The translations under genes and the position numbers were made by a program. A DNA stretch of 64,000 bases from Streptomyces venezuelae (GTDB taxonomy: Bacteria; Actinomycetota; Actinomycetes; Streptomycetales; Streptomycetaceae). Shown here one piece after another: positions 15,097 through 22,569 of this stretch. Positions within the stretch are counted from its first letter, which is position 1, and every line of letters starts with the position of its first letter. The notes below the pieces were generated by a model that saw nothing but the letters and a program-made list of their open reading frames with translations, ran no database searches and was not told the DNA's origin. The stretch is taken from the NCBI RefSeq assembly GCF_008642355.1, contig NZ_CP029193.1, forward strand, positions 6,968,001-7,032,000, in the 5' to 3' direction.

Positions 15097-16386
15097 TCAG
15101 ACCAGTTCGCCGTCGCGTGCCACCACCCTGCCGCCGTGCACCACCATGTCGCGCTGCGGCATGTCCACGATCGCCTGCGGGACGTTCTCGCCGCGTACGA
15201 GGATGAAGTCGGCCGGGGCGCCCGGCGTGAAGTCCGCGTGGCGCAGGCCCATCACGTCCGCGCCGCCGTGGGCGCCCACGCGGTAGCAGTCCGTGAGCGC
15301 CTCGTCGAGGCGGACGTCGGTGACCCAGCCGAGTATGTGCGTGCGGTGCAGCATGTCCGCGTTGCCGAACGGGCTCCATGAGTCCCGCACGCCGTCGGAG
15401 CCGAGGCCGACGCGCACGCCGTGCTCCCGCAGCTTCGCGACCGGCAGGACGAGCGACTCGTTCGGCGCCACTGTCGTCAGGGAGATGTCGAGCTCGCCCA
15501 GGTCGGCGGCCACCTTTCCCAGCTCGCCGTCGGACAGGTGCGGCAGGCAGAAGACGTGACTGACCGTCACCTTGCCGCGCAGGGACAGCGCGCGGGTGCG
15601 GTCGATGATGGAGCGCAGCACCTTCGTGCCCTTCTCGTCCCGGTCGTGCAGGTGGATGTCCACGCCCACCCCGTGCCGGTCCGCGAGGCCGAAGACCAGG
15701 TCGAGCTGTTCGTCCATCGCGTGGTCGAAGCTGATCGGGTCGATGCCGCCGACGAAGTCGACGAGACCCGAGCGCGCGGCCTCCTCCAGGAGCTCGGCGG
15801 TGCCGGGCGTGCGGACCACGCCGTGCTGCGGGAACGCCACGATCTGCACGTCGAGGGCGTGCCGCAGTCGGTCACGCGCGTGCGCGACGCCTTCGAGGCC
15901 CGCCAGGTCGTAGGCCGGCGCCACGTCGGCGTGGGCCCGCATGGCGCGGGTGCCGCGCGTCACGGCGTGCGCCATGAGGCCGTACGCGCGCTCGCCGACC
16001 GGACGCTTCTGGCTCTTGAACAGCTCCACGTCCTGGGCGCAGTAGTCGGCGATGCCGCTCGCCGGCTTCCGTGTCACCCAGGAGCCGCCCCACGTCGTCT
16101 TGTCGGGGTGGATGTGCGCGTCCACGAGGCCGGGCAGCGCGAGCCGGCCGCCGCCCTCGACGACCTCGGCACCCTTGGGCGCGGGCCGGTCGGAGATCCG
16201 TCCGTCGACCACGGTGAGGTCCACGGGGGTCCGCGCGCCGAGCGGGCGCACGTCGCGGAAGACGACGGCCCTGCCGCGGCCGTGGTGGCGCTCGGCGGCG
16301 GTGGCGGGGCCGGACGACAGGGCGGCGGCGGTGCCGGCCAGGGCGGCGGCGCCGGCGATCACGCCGCGGCGGGACAGGGGTGTCAT
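15097..16386 (-). CDS. Tat-exported amidohydrolase, cytosine-deaminase-like
   Basis: A 429-residue amidohydrolase-superfamily enzyme. A twin-arginine signal (PLSRRGVIAGAAALAG) and Ala-rich cleavage region occupy residues 1-30. The metal motif LPGLVDAHIHPDKT is near 75-90, HLHDRDEKG and SHVFCLP supply later His ligands, and GLGSDGVRDSWSPFGNADML holds the catalytic Asp. These match cytosine deaminase and N-isopropylammelide hydrolase relatives. Export suggests it hydrolyses a ring amide or amine outside the cell. GAGGAG precedes the ATG. A TTGTATAC element 66 bp upstream probably ties it to the nearby GntR regulator. Confidence 0.85.
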   Translation of the reverse strand: MTPLSRRGVIAGAAALAGTAAALSSGPATAAERHHGRGRAVVFRDVRPLGARTPVDLTVVDGRISDRPAPKGAEVVEGGGRLALPGLVDAHIHPDKTTWGGSWVTRKPASGIADYCAQDVELFKSQKRPVGERAYGLMAHAVTRGTRAMRAHADVAPAYDLAGLEGVAHARDRLRHALDVQIVAFPQHGVVRTPGTAELLEEAARSGLVDFVGGIDPISFDHAMDEQLDLVFGLADRHGVGVDIHLHDRDEKGTKVLRSIIDRTRALSLRGKVTVSHVFCLPHLSDGELGKVAADLGELDISLTTVAPNESLVLPVAKLREHGVRVGLGSDGVRDSWSPFGNADMLHRTHILGWVTDVRLDEALTDCYRVGAHGGADVMGLRHADFTPGAPADFILVRGENVPQAIVDMPQRDMVVHGGRVVARDGELV

Positions 16387-16451
16387 GGGGGCTCCTCGGT
16401 CGGGGGAGGGGAGTGGAGGGGAGTGGAGTGGAGGGGGGAGCGTCCGCCAGT

Positions 16452-16557
16452 TTGTATACCAAGTGCATCTGGGTCGGCAAGGGTGCCGGGGTTGAAAGCG
16501 GTATTTGCACGCTAAATCCTCAAGAGGCCCGAGCGTTGCAACGCGGTACGTATACAA
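16452..16557. promoter_or_regulatory. Two inverted TTGTATAC elements, probable GntR/FCD operators
   Basis: TTGTATACCAA at 16452-16462 and, inverted, GTATACAA at 16550-16557 share an 8-bp core and sit about 98 bp apart between the divergent amidohydrolase and glyoxalase-like genes. The spacing and sequence fit FadR-type GntR sites (TTGTATACAA-like). One is close to each gene, and a GntR/FCD gene lies 450 bp away. Confidence 0.5.
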
Positions 16558-16637
16558 CCCTGCTCGGGAGGCGAGACGATCAGAGCCGCTATACCGTGAC
16601 TCGCATCCGCCGCAATGGGGACAGCGAGGAGACCGCC

Positions 16638-17027
16638 ATGTCATTGCAGGTGAGCGCCGTCATGCTCGGCGTCGAGGACCTGGACCGCGCCAAGAAGTTC
16701 TACGTCGACGGCCTTGGCTGCGAGGTCGACCAGGACTATCCCGGCTTCGTCCGGTGCAGCCTGGGACCAGGGTCGTCGATGCTGGCGCTGTACGAGTGGG
16801 AGGCCGCCGCGCGGGACGCGGGCGTCCCGCCGGAGGGGGCCGGGTTCCGCGGGGTGTCGCTCCACTACCTCACGGACTCGCGCAACGACGTGGACGAGAC
16901 GCTTCAGGCGGCGGAGTCCGCGGGCGGCACCGTGGTGAAGGAGGCGGCGGCCACGGAGTGGGGCGGCTACTTCGGCTACTTCAGCGACCCGGACGGCCAC
17001 CTGTGGAAGGTCGCTACCGCCGTGTGA
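16638..17027 (+). CDS. VOC-superfamily (glyoxalase/dioxygenase fold) protein
   Basis: A 129-residue VOC protein with two beta-alpha-beta-beta-beta halves: MLGVEDLDRAKKFYVDGLG at the start and YFGYFSDPDGHLWKV at the end. The final D-x-x-G-x-x-W/K pattern, with a possible Glu/His metal position, is typical of glyoxalase-like lactamases, epimerases or dioxygenases. No substrate can be named. GAGGAGA precedes the ATG. It diverges from the amidohydrolase and its last 14 nt overlap the convergent GntR gene, making a compact three-gene set. Confidence 0.85.
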   Translation: MSLQVSAVMLGVEDLDRAKKFYVDGLGCEVDQDYPGFVRCSLGPGSSMLALYEWEAAARDAGVPPEGAGFRGVSLHYLTDSRNDVDETLQAAESAGGTVVKEAAATEWGGYFGYFSDPDGHLWKVATAV

Positions 17028-17730
17028 CCGCGTCACCCTCTTCGAAGAGCGACCGCAGCGCCACCGCCCGGCTGTCCCGTACGTGGATCAGCGTGCTCGC
17101 CGCCGCCGTGTCCTCGTCGCCCGCCGCGATCCGTCCGTAGATCAGCCGGTGCTGGGCCCGCATGTGGTCCGGCTCGGCGCGCATCCCGAACAGGAGCTGG
17201 AGCTGCCAGCTCAGCTGTTCCATCGTGCGGGCCAGGAGCGGGTTGCCGGAGAGGGCGACGATGCCCTCGTGGAACGCCGTGTGGGCGGCGACCTCGCGCA
17301 CCCCGTCGTCCGCGTCCGACGCCTGCTCGGCGTGGCCGAGCGTGGCACGGAGGGCGGCGAGACCGGGCGGTTCGTCCGGCGCGCGGTGCGCCACCCGGCG
17401 CGCCGCGAGCCGGGACGCCTGGACGGCGAGGGGCTCCCACACCTCGTACAGATGCCGTACGTCGTCGGGCTCCAGGCGCCGCACCCGCACACCGCTGTGC
17501 GGCAACAGCTCCAGCAGGCCCTCGGCGACCAGGGAGCGCAGGGCCTCGCGGACGGGGACGCGGGACATCCGGAGCTCCTCGGCGACCTCCCGCTCGACCA
17601 GGCGCGCGCCGAGGGCGTAACGGCGGTCGACGATGCGCTGCCGCACGGCCTCGCGGGCCTGCGCGCTCAGCGACGTCCGTCCGTCGCCGCCCGTCGCCGC
17701 GCCACTCGCCGTACTGCCCGCCACGTGCAC
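17014..17730 (-). CDS. GntR-family transcriptional regulator, FCD domain
   Basis: A 238-residue FadR-subfamily regulator. The N-terminal winged helix (about residues 20-85) contains EREVAEELRMSRVPVREALRSL, and the C-terminal FCD domain has His/Asp ligand positions in AAHTAFHEGIV and HRLIYGRI. FCD domains usually bind organic acids, often with a metal. The start is GTG at 17730, or possibly the in-frame GTG six bases downstream. Two inverted TTGTATAC sites near the amidohydrolase and VOC genes are its likely operators; a separate palindrome lies directly upstream of its own start. Confidence 0.88.
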   Translation of the reverse strand: MHVAGSTASGAATGGDGRTSLSAQAREAVRQRIVDRRYALGARLVEREVAEELRMSRVPVREALRSLVAEGLLELLPHSGVRVRRLEPDDVRHLYEVWEPLAVQASRLAARRVAHRAPDEPPGLAALRATLGHAEQASDADDGVREVAAHTAFHEGIVALSGNPLLARTMEQLSWQLQLLFGMRAEPDHMRAQHRLIYGRIAAGDEDTAAASTLIHVRDSRAVALRSLFEEGDAVTRR

Positions 17731-17739
17731 CGTCCTCCA

Positions 17740-17754
17740 CTCGGTCGGACCGAG
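17740..17754. promoter_or_regulatory. 15-bp perfect palindrome upstream of the GntR gene
   Basis: CTCGGTCGGACCGAG has perfect 7-bp arms around one G and begins 10 bp before the GntR start, between it and the VOC gene. Its sequence differs from the TTGTATAC sites, so it may serve another regulator or act as a small hairpin in the GntR leader. Confidence 0.35.
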
Positions 17755-17762
17755 GATACGGG

Positions 17763-18119
17763 TCAGGTTCCGCTGACGCGGCGGTCGACGTACTCGAAGA
17801 CGGAGCCGTCCGGGTGCATCGCGATGAGGTTGCGGCCCGCGGGGGTCGGGACGGGGCCCGCGATGACGCGCGCGCCGGACGCGTTCAGGACCATGTACGC
17901 CTCGTCGACGTCCTTGACCGCGATGGTCGCGGAGACCTTGCGGAGCACTTCCAGCTCGTGCTCCGGACCGCTCATCAGCAGGAAGCAGCCGATCGCCGCG
18001 ACGGAGACGCCGCCGCGCTCGAAGCGCATCGCCGTGCCGCCCGCGAGCCGTTCGTAGAACGCGACCGAGGACTCCAGGTCCTCGACGCAGATCCGCAGCG
18101 TGGTTCCCAGGATCTCCAT
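17763..18119 (-). CDS. VOC-superfamily (glyoxalase-like) protein
   Basis: A 118-residue small VOC protein with paired motifs LGTTLRICVEDLESSVAFYERL and, near the end, GRNLIAMHPDGSVFEYVDRR. The HPDG..FEY segment gives the common metal-site Glu. Function unknown; members include antibiotic-binding and lyase types. Transcribed in the same direction as, and just upstream of, the GntR gene (32-nt gap), so they may form an operon. Confidence 0.85.
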   Translation of the reverse strand: MEILGTTLRICVEDLESSVAFYERLAGGTAMRFERGGVSVAAIGCFLLMSGPEHELEVLRKVSATIAVKDVDEAYMVLNASGARVIAGPVPTPAGRNLIAMHPDGSVFEYVDRRVSGT

Positions 18120-18190
18120 GGTCGGAACGATTTCATGATTGACCGCCCGCTCGCCACCGCCTCCGGCGACTCCGTTCCGCCCCGAGCACG

Positions 18191-18224
18191 ACGGAGGGCG
18201 GCACCGTTCGGTGCCGCCCTCCGT
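18191..18224 (-). terminator. Strong intrinsic-type hairpin
   Basis: ACGGAGGGCGGCACC (18191-18205) pairs perfectly with 18210-18224 around a GTTC loop, a 15-bp GC-rich stem. It lies 20 nt beyond the stop of the minus-strand bL37-like gene. It has no U-tract, as is common for Streptomyces terminators. It also separates that gene from the VOC gene downstream. Confidence 0.75.
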
Positions 18225-18243
18225 TCGCCGTACCGGTCCTGAT

Positions 18244-18321
18244 TCAGGACTGGGGACGGCTGCCGTGGTTCGCGCCGTTCTTGCGGCGGGCCTTCTTCTT
18301 GCGGCGTCGCTTCGAGGACAT
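18244..18321 (-). CDS. 25-residue basic protein resembling ribosomal protein bL37
   Basis: ATG at 18321-18319 opens 25 codons. The product begins MSSKRRRKKKARRKNG and then reads ANHGSRPQS. The pattern basic run-RKN-x-ANHG-x-RP matches the tiny actinobacterial large-subunit protein bL37 that I know from mycobacterial ribosomes. A good GGAGG lies 8 nt upstream and a strong terminator hairpin follows, so this is a genuine monocistronic small gene that ordinary ORF length cut-offs miss. Assignment to bL37 is from recalled sequence similarity. Confidence 0.75.
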   Translation of the reverse strand: MSSKRRRKKKARRKNGANHGSRPQS

Positions 18322-18457
18322 GGATACCTCCGTGGTTCCGAATGGTGCTTCCCGGGTGCGAATCCGGACGATCACGCGCCGCCTACCCTAGGGGACAACA
18401 GGGCATGGTGTGTCCTGCGTCACCCTCTGAGGTCGGCGTCGCACGCGCGGTGTTCCC

Positions 18458-18482
18458 GTTAAACCGCCGGTCGGGCGGGTAC
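18458..18482 (+). promoter_or_regulatory. Sigma-B-type promoter before the holin-like gene
   Basis: GTTA (18458-18461), 15 nt, then GGGTAC (18477-18482) fit the Streptomyces sigma-B family consensus GNTT-N14-16-GGGTAC. The start codon at 18492 is only 9 nt past the -10 and has no Shine-Dalgarno, so the transcript would be leaderless or nearly so. The rest of the gap 18322-18457 shows nothing clear. Confidence 0.5.
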
Positions 18483-18491
18483 CCGGGCGCC

Positions 18492-19028
18492 ATGACTGGT
18501 CCAGAGAATCCACTGTCCGGCCTCGACAAGGGCCTGACCGACGAACTGGTGCGCACGATCCGCGCCGAACTGCGCGAGGAGTTCCGCGAGCAGACCAGGA
18601 AGCAGCGGCGCAAGGCCACGCTGTACGCGGCCTCCGGCGCCGCCGCCCTCTACACGGGCGCGGCCGTCGCCCTGGCCCTCGGCCTCGTCATCGACCTCGG
18701 CCTGCCCGACTGGGCCTCGGCCCTCATCGTGGCCGCGGTGCTCGGCGCGGCGGCCTTCCTGCTGCGCAACGCGGCCCGCTCGGGCCCCGGCCACGACGCC
18801 AGGACGTCGGCCATCGGCACCCGCGCGGCCGAGGCGCTCCCGGACCCCGGCGGCACCGGCCCGACAGCCCCCGCCACTCCCGCCACCCCGGCGGCCCCCG
18901 CACCCCCCACCGTCCCGCCGGCCGGCCCCGACACTCCCGACGTCCCGCCGATGCCGCCCACCGCGCCCCCTACGGGCCGTGCGGGCGTCCGGCCGTGGGG
19001 CCGCGCCGCCGACGGCCCCGGGTCATGA
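18492..19028 (+). CDS. Holin-like (actinobacterial holin-X type) membrane protein
   Basis: A 178-residue protein. An N-terminal charged amphipathic helix (LVRTIRAELREEFREQTRKQRRK) is followed by two transmembrane segments at about 48-68 and 73-95, then a long Pro/Ala/Thr-rich disordered tail (about 105-175). This matches the phage holin family / holin superfamily III proteins common in Streptomyces chromosomes, which are not linked to a phage here. A sigma-B-type promoter suggests stress or osmotic control of an envelope protein. Confidence 0.72.
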   Translation: MTGPENPLSGLDKGLTDELVRTIRAELREEFREQTRKQRRKATLYAASGAAALYTGAAVALALGLVIDLGLPDWASALIVAAVLGAAAFLLRNAARSGPGHDARTSAIGTRAAEALPDPGGTGPTAPATPATPAAPAPPTVPPAGPDTPDVPPMPPTAPPTGRAGVRPWGRAADGPGS

Positions 19029-19035
19029 TGGCCGT

Positions 19036-19341
19036 ATGACGGCAGACGATGTCGAACGCACGGAGGACGGCCACTTCATCGTCGTCAAAGGGCGACGGTG
19101 GCGGGCCACTGATCCCGGCCTGGCCGAGGACGTGCGGGAGCGGCTCGTCCACCACCTGATGGCGGCCCGCCGCGCGGTCGCCGCCGCCCGCCACGACGAC
19201 ACGGCACGCAAGTCGGCAAGGGCCCGCGTGCACCTGGCGAAGACGGGCCTCGGGGAACGCGGCACGGCCTGGTGGGAGCTGCCGCCCGCCGAACGCGAGG
19301 AACGCGCGAACGACAGCCTGCGCCGCCTCGAAGAGGACTGA
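19036..19341 (+). CDS. Conserved Streptomyces hypothetical protein
   Basis: A 101-residue soluble, charged helical protein. The N-terminal short strand region GHFIVVKGRRWRATDP is a conserved feature of a small actinobacterial family sometimes named biopolymer transporter Tol in databases, without functional support. No membrane segment or catalytic motif is visible. It lies 7 nt after the holin-like gene and is probably cotranscribed with it. Confidence 0.75.
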   Translation: MTADDVERTEDGHFIVVKGRRWRATDPGLAEDVRERLVHHLMAARRAVAAARHDDTARKSARARVHLAKTGLGERGTAWWELPPAEREERANDSLRRLEED

Positions 19342-19358
19342 GTCCCTTCAGGAACCGT

Positions 19359-19748
19359 TCAGTCCAGGCAGAACTCGTTGCCCTCGATGTCCTGCATGGC
19401 GATGCACGACTCGTTCTCCCCGTCCGCGTACAGGGTGTACAAGTGGACCGCGCCGAGCGCGACGAGGCGGGCGCATTCCGCTTCGAGCACGGCCAGGCGC
19501 TCCGCGCCCACCAGCCCGGTACCGACCCGCACGTCCAGGTGCACCCGGTTCTTGGCGGCCTTTCCCTCGGGGACGCGCTGGAAGAACATGCGCGGACCGG
19601 CCCCCGACGGGTCCTCGCACACGGCCCACGCGCCGCTCGGCTCGGGCGGTCGCGGAACGACGTAGCCCATCACCTCGCACCAGAAGCGGGCCACGCGCTC
19701 GGGTTCGGCGCAGTCGAAGGTCACCTGGATCTGCCTGATCGTTGACAT
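19359..19748 (-). CDS. VOC-superfamily (glyoxalase-like) protein
   Basis: A 129-residue VOC protein of the family with an N-terminal QIQVTFDCAEPERVARFWCEV helix-strand, a central NRVHLDVRVG strand and a C-terminal MQDIEGNEFCLD. These match the Streptomyces glyoxalase-like DUF/VOC group of unknown substrate. Monocistronic and convergent with the hypothetical gene to its left. Confidence 0.85.
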   Translation of the reverse strand: MSTIRQIQVTFDCAEPERVARFWCEVMGYVVPRPPEPSGAWAVCEDPSGAGPRMFFQRVPEGKAAKNRVHLDVRVGTGLVGAERLAVLEAECARLVALGAVHLYTLYADGENESCIAMQDIEGNEFCLD

Positions 19749-19782
19749 CGGCGCAACTTAGCAGGCCCCGCAAGGGAGTCGG

Positions 19783-20880
19783 TCACACCACCCGGAACTC
19801 CTCCACGTCCCCCGTGCGCAGTTCGAGACCGTGACCGACACCACCGTCCGGGCGGATGACGCCGCCGGTCGGGTCGAGGGCGCCGTCGAAGAACATCGAC
19901 TCGATGCGCACGTGGTCGTGGAACCACTCCACATGCCGCAGGTTCGCCACGCACGCGGCGGCCGCGGCGTGCGCGTGCGGAGCGCCGTGCGCGGAGACCT
20001 CCAGGCCGTGCGCCTGTGCGAGGGCCGCCGCGCGCAGCCACTCCGTGAGGCCGCCGCAGCGCGTCGCGTCCACCTGGACGCAGTCCACGGAGGGGATCAG
20101 GCGGGCGAAGTACGGCAGGTCGAAGCCGTACTCTCCCGCCGTCACGTCGCACACCAGCGCGTCCCTGACCAGCGCGAGCCCCCGCAGGTCGTCCGACGAC
20201 ACCGGCTCCTCGAACCAGCCCACGCCGTACTCGGCGAGCACCCGGCCGACCCGTACGGCCTGCTTGCGCGTGTAGCCGCCGTTCGCGTCGACGTACAGCT
20301 CGGCCTGCGGGCCGATGACGTCCCGCGCGGTACGGACCCTGGACACGTCGCGGGCAGCCGCCCTGCCCCAGCCCTCACCGACCTTGATCTTGACGCGCGG
20401 GATCCGCTGGCCGTGCACCCAGCCGTTCAGCTGCGCCGCCAGATGCGTGTCGTGGTACGTCGTGAAGCCGCCGCTCCCGTACACGGGAACCTCGTCGCGG
20501 GCCGCCCCCAGGAGGCGTACGAGAGGCAGTTCCAGAAGGCGTGCCTTCAGGTCCCACAGGGCGATGTCGAGCGCCGAGATCGCGCATCCGGCGGCACCCG
20601 CGCGGCCGGTGTTGCGGACGGCCTTCGTCATCGCGTCGTGCGCGGCGGGGATGTCGAGGGCGTCGAGGCCCTGGACGACGGGGACGAGCACCTCGTCCAT
20701 GAGGGCGGCCACGGACGCGGGGGCGTAGGTCCACCCGGTTCCCGTCGCGTCGCCGGCCGTGACCTCGGCGACGACGATGGTCGTGGCCTCCCAGGCGAGG
20801 GTGCCGTCGGCCTCCGGCGCGTCCGCGGGCACCGTGTACGCGGAGACGGCGGGTCGTTCAATGGGGACTTCGTGCTTCAT
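19783..20880 (-). CDS. Enolase-superfamily enzyme (mandelate racemase/muconate lactonizing type)
   Basis: A 365-residue TIM-barrel enzyme abstracting a proton alpha to a carboxylate. The KxK-type base is in PRVKIKVGEG (about residue 165), metal ligands are the Asp in YVDANGGYT, the Glu in FEEPVSS and the Asp/Glu in VTAGEYGFD, and an opposing His lies in EVSAHGAPHAHAA. Substrate unknown; sugar-acid dehydration, dipeptide epimerisation or muconate cycloisomerisation are all possible. GAGGAA precedes the ATG. It is probably cotranscribed with the F420-dependent enzyme 31 nt upstream. Confidence 0.88.
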   Translation of the reverse strand: MKHEVPIERPAVSAYTVPADAPEADGTLAWEATTIVVAEVTAGDATGTGWTYAPASVAALMDEVLVPVVQGLDALDIPAAHDAMTKAVRNTGRAGAAGCAISALDIALWDLKARLLELPLVRLLGAARDEVPVYGSGGFTTYHDTHLAAQLNGWVHGQRIPRVKIKVGEGWGRAAARDVSRVRTARDVIGPQAELYVDANGGYTRKQAVRVGRVLAEYGVGWFEEPVSSDDLRGLALVRDALVCDVTAGEYGFDLPYFARLIPSVDCVQVDATRCGGLTEWLRAAALAQAHGLEVSAHGAPHAHAAAAACVANLRHVEWFHDHVRIESMFFDGALDPTGGVIRPDGGVGHGLELRTGDVEEFRVV

Positions 20881-20911
20881 CGGACCGTTCCTCAGTCGTG
20901 CGCGTGGGGCG

Positions 20912-21904
20912 TCAACGGCGGGTGCCGTCGCCCGGTGTGGCAGGCGGTGCGCCTTGGACCTGCGGCAGCACCTTCGTGCGGTAGAAGTCGAAGAAGCCGC
21001 GCTGGTCCGGGCCGATCTGGCCCACGTACACCCGGTCGAAGCCGGCGTCGGCGTACGCGGTGAGCGCCGCCACGTGCTCGTCGACGTCGTCGCCGCACGT
21101 GAAGGACGAGGCGGCCGCCTCCTCGGTGACCAACGGCTCCAGCTGTTCGAAGTGGCGGGGCGTCGGCAGGATCTGGCCCATCTCGCCGGGCAGCAGCTGA
21201 CTGCCCCACACATCCCGGGCCCGGCGCACCGCCTCCTCGCGGTCGAGGCCGTGACAGACCTTGAGGCCGCCGCTGACCGGCTTTCCGCCGCCACCGCCCT
21301 TGCGGTAGTGCGAGACCAGCGTCTCGTCGGGCGACATCGTGACGAACCCGTCGCCGATACGGGCCGCGAGCGCCGTCGCCTTGGGGCCGAAGCCCGACAC
21401 GTCGATGGGCACGGGCTCGTCCGGCACGGTGTACAGGCGGGCGTTCTCGACGGTGTAGTGCGTGCCCCGGTCGTTGACCTCCTCGCCGGTGAAGAGGTTC
21501 CGCATCACCTGGACCGCCTCCTCCAGCATCTCCAGGCGTACGTGGACCGGGGGCCACGGGCCGCCCGTGATGTGCTCGTTGAGCGCCTCGCCCGTGCCGA
21601 CGCCGAGCCGGAAGCGGCCCCCCGTCATGACCGCGCTCGTCGCCGCGGCCTGCGCCACCACCGCCGGATGCGTACGGACCGTCGGACACGTCACCGCGGT
21701 CTGCACGGGCAGCGACACCGCCTCCGCGAGCGCCCCGATCACCGACCAGACGAACGGGCTCTGCCCCTGCGCGGCGTTCCACGGGTGGTAGTGGTCGGAG
21801 ATCCACAGCGACTCGAACCCGGCCTGCTCGGCCATGCGCGCCTGCTCGACCAGGTCGGTGGGGCCGAACTCCTCGGTCGCCAGGAAGTATCCGTACTCGG
21901 GCAT
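20912..21904 (-). CDS. F420-dependent LLM-class oxidoreductase, FGD-like
   Basis: A 330-residue luciferase-like TIM-barrel enzyme. The N-terminus YGYFLATEEFGPTDLVEQA, ISDHYHPWNAAQGQSPF and the GTGEALNEHITG phosphate/cofactor segment resemble F420-dependent glucose-6-phosphate dehydrogenase, with the catalytic His in DHYHPW. It would use cofactor F420 to oxidise a sugar phosphate or related alcohol. Its operon neighbour is an enolase-superfamily enzyme, so the pair may process a sugar acid, but that is inference. Confidence 0.87.
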   Translation of the reverse strand: MPEYGYFLATEEFGPTDLVEQARMAEQAGFESLWISDHYHPWNAAQGQSPFVWSVIGALAEAVSLPVQTAVTCPTVRTHPAVVAQAAATSAVMTGGRFRLGVGTGEALNEHITGGPWPPVHVRLEMLEEAVQVMRNLFTGEEVNDRGTHYTVENARLYTVPDEPVPIDVSGFGPKATALAARIGDGFVTMSPDETLVSHYRKGGGGGKPVSGGLKVCHGLDREEAVRRARDVWGSQLLPGEMGQILPTPRHFEQLEPLVTEEAAASSFTCGDDVDEHVAALTAYADAGFDRVYVGQIGPDQRGFFDFYRTKVLPQVQGAPPATPGDGTRR

Positions 21905-22125
21905 GAGGATGCACCTCCGGTGCGGCAGGCGGAGCAGGGTCGGCGGATACGGCTGCGAGTAACCCCGGGGCGCGGGCGCAAACGGCGCTCACACCGTGTC
22001 CCTCAGGGGGTGGCGCACCCCGAACTCCCCCTGTGCCGCCCGTGTTTGGCGGGCGCCGCGCAGGGGCACGCGGGGGGTCCCGACCCCGCCGGATTCGACC
22101 CCTTTCGACCCGCCGGAGGCGCACC

Positions 22126-22569
22126 GTGAGCCGAACCCGCATCGTCGTCGTCGGAGCCGGCTTCGCCGGCTACCGCACCGCCCGCACCCTGTCCCGGCTG
22201 ACCCGGCACACCGCCGACATCACCCTGCTCAACCCGACCGACTACTTCCTCCACCTGCCGCTGCTCCCGCACGTCGCCACCGGCGTCCTCGAGCCGCGCC
22301 GCGTCACCGTCTCCCTCTCCGGCACCCTGCCCCACGTACGCCTCGCGCTCGGCGAGGCAGACGGCGTCGACCTGGAGCGGCGCACGGTGACCTGCACGGA
22401 TGCCGTACTGCCCCGCCAAGCCGCCCAGTTGGGTCTGGTCCGCTCCTGGTCGGTCCCCCTGGAATCCGCCTCGCCCGAGCCGGCCCGCCTGCCGCGCCCG
22501 GACGACCGCCCCGCACGCGCCACCACGCACCCGCCACCCGAGGAGGCCCCAGATGCCCGACAGCCGTAA
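22126..22569 (+). pseudogene. Internally deleted type II NADH dehydrogenase
   Basis: The first 91 residues or so match the N-terminus of NDH-2: a GTG start, IVVVGAGFAGYRTARTL (FAD-binding GXGXXG), then NPTDYFLHLPLLPHVATG. After TVTCT (about nt 22398) the frame jumps to a segment, AVLPRQAAQLGLVRSWSVPLES, that looks like the C-terminal end of the same enzyme. The total is 147 residues against about 440 normally, so about two thirds, including the NAD-binding domain, is missing. No frameshift is needed. It cannot be an active dehydrogenase. It ends inside the transketolase start. Confidence 0.7.

Noticed and set aside
18492..19028. Prophage holin
   Set aside because: No lysin, structural phage gene or attachment site is nearby; holin-fold proteins of this type are common chromosomal genes.
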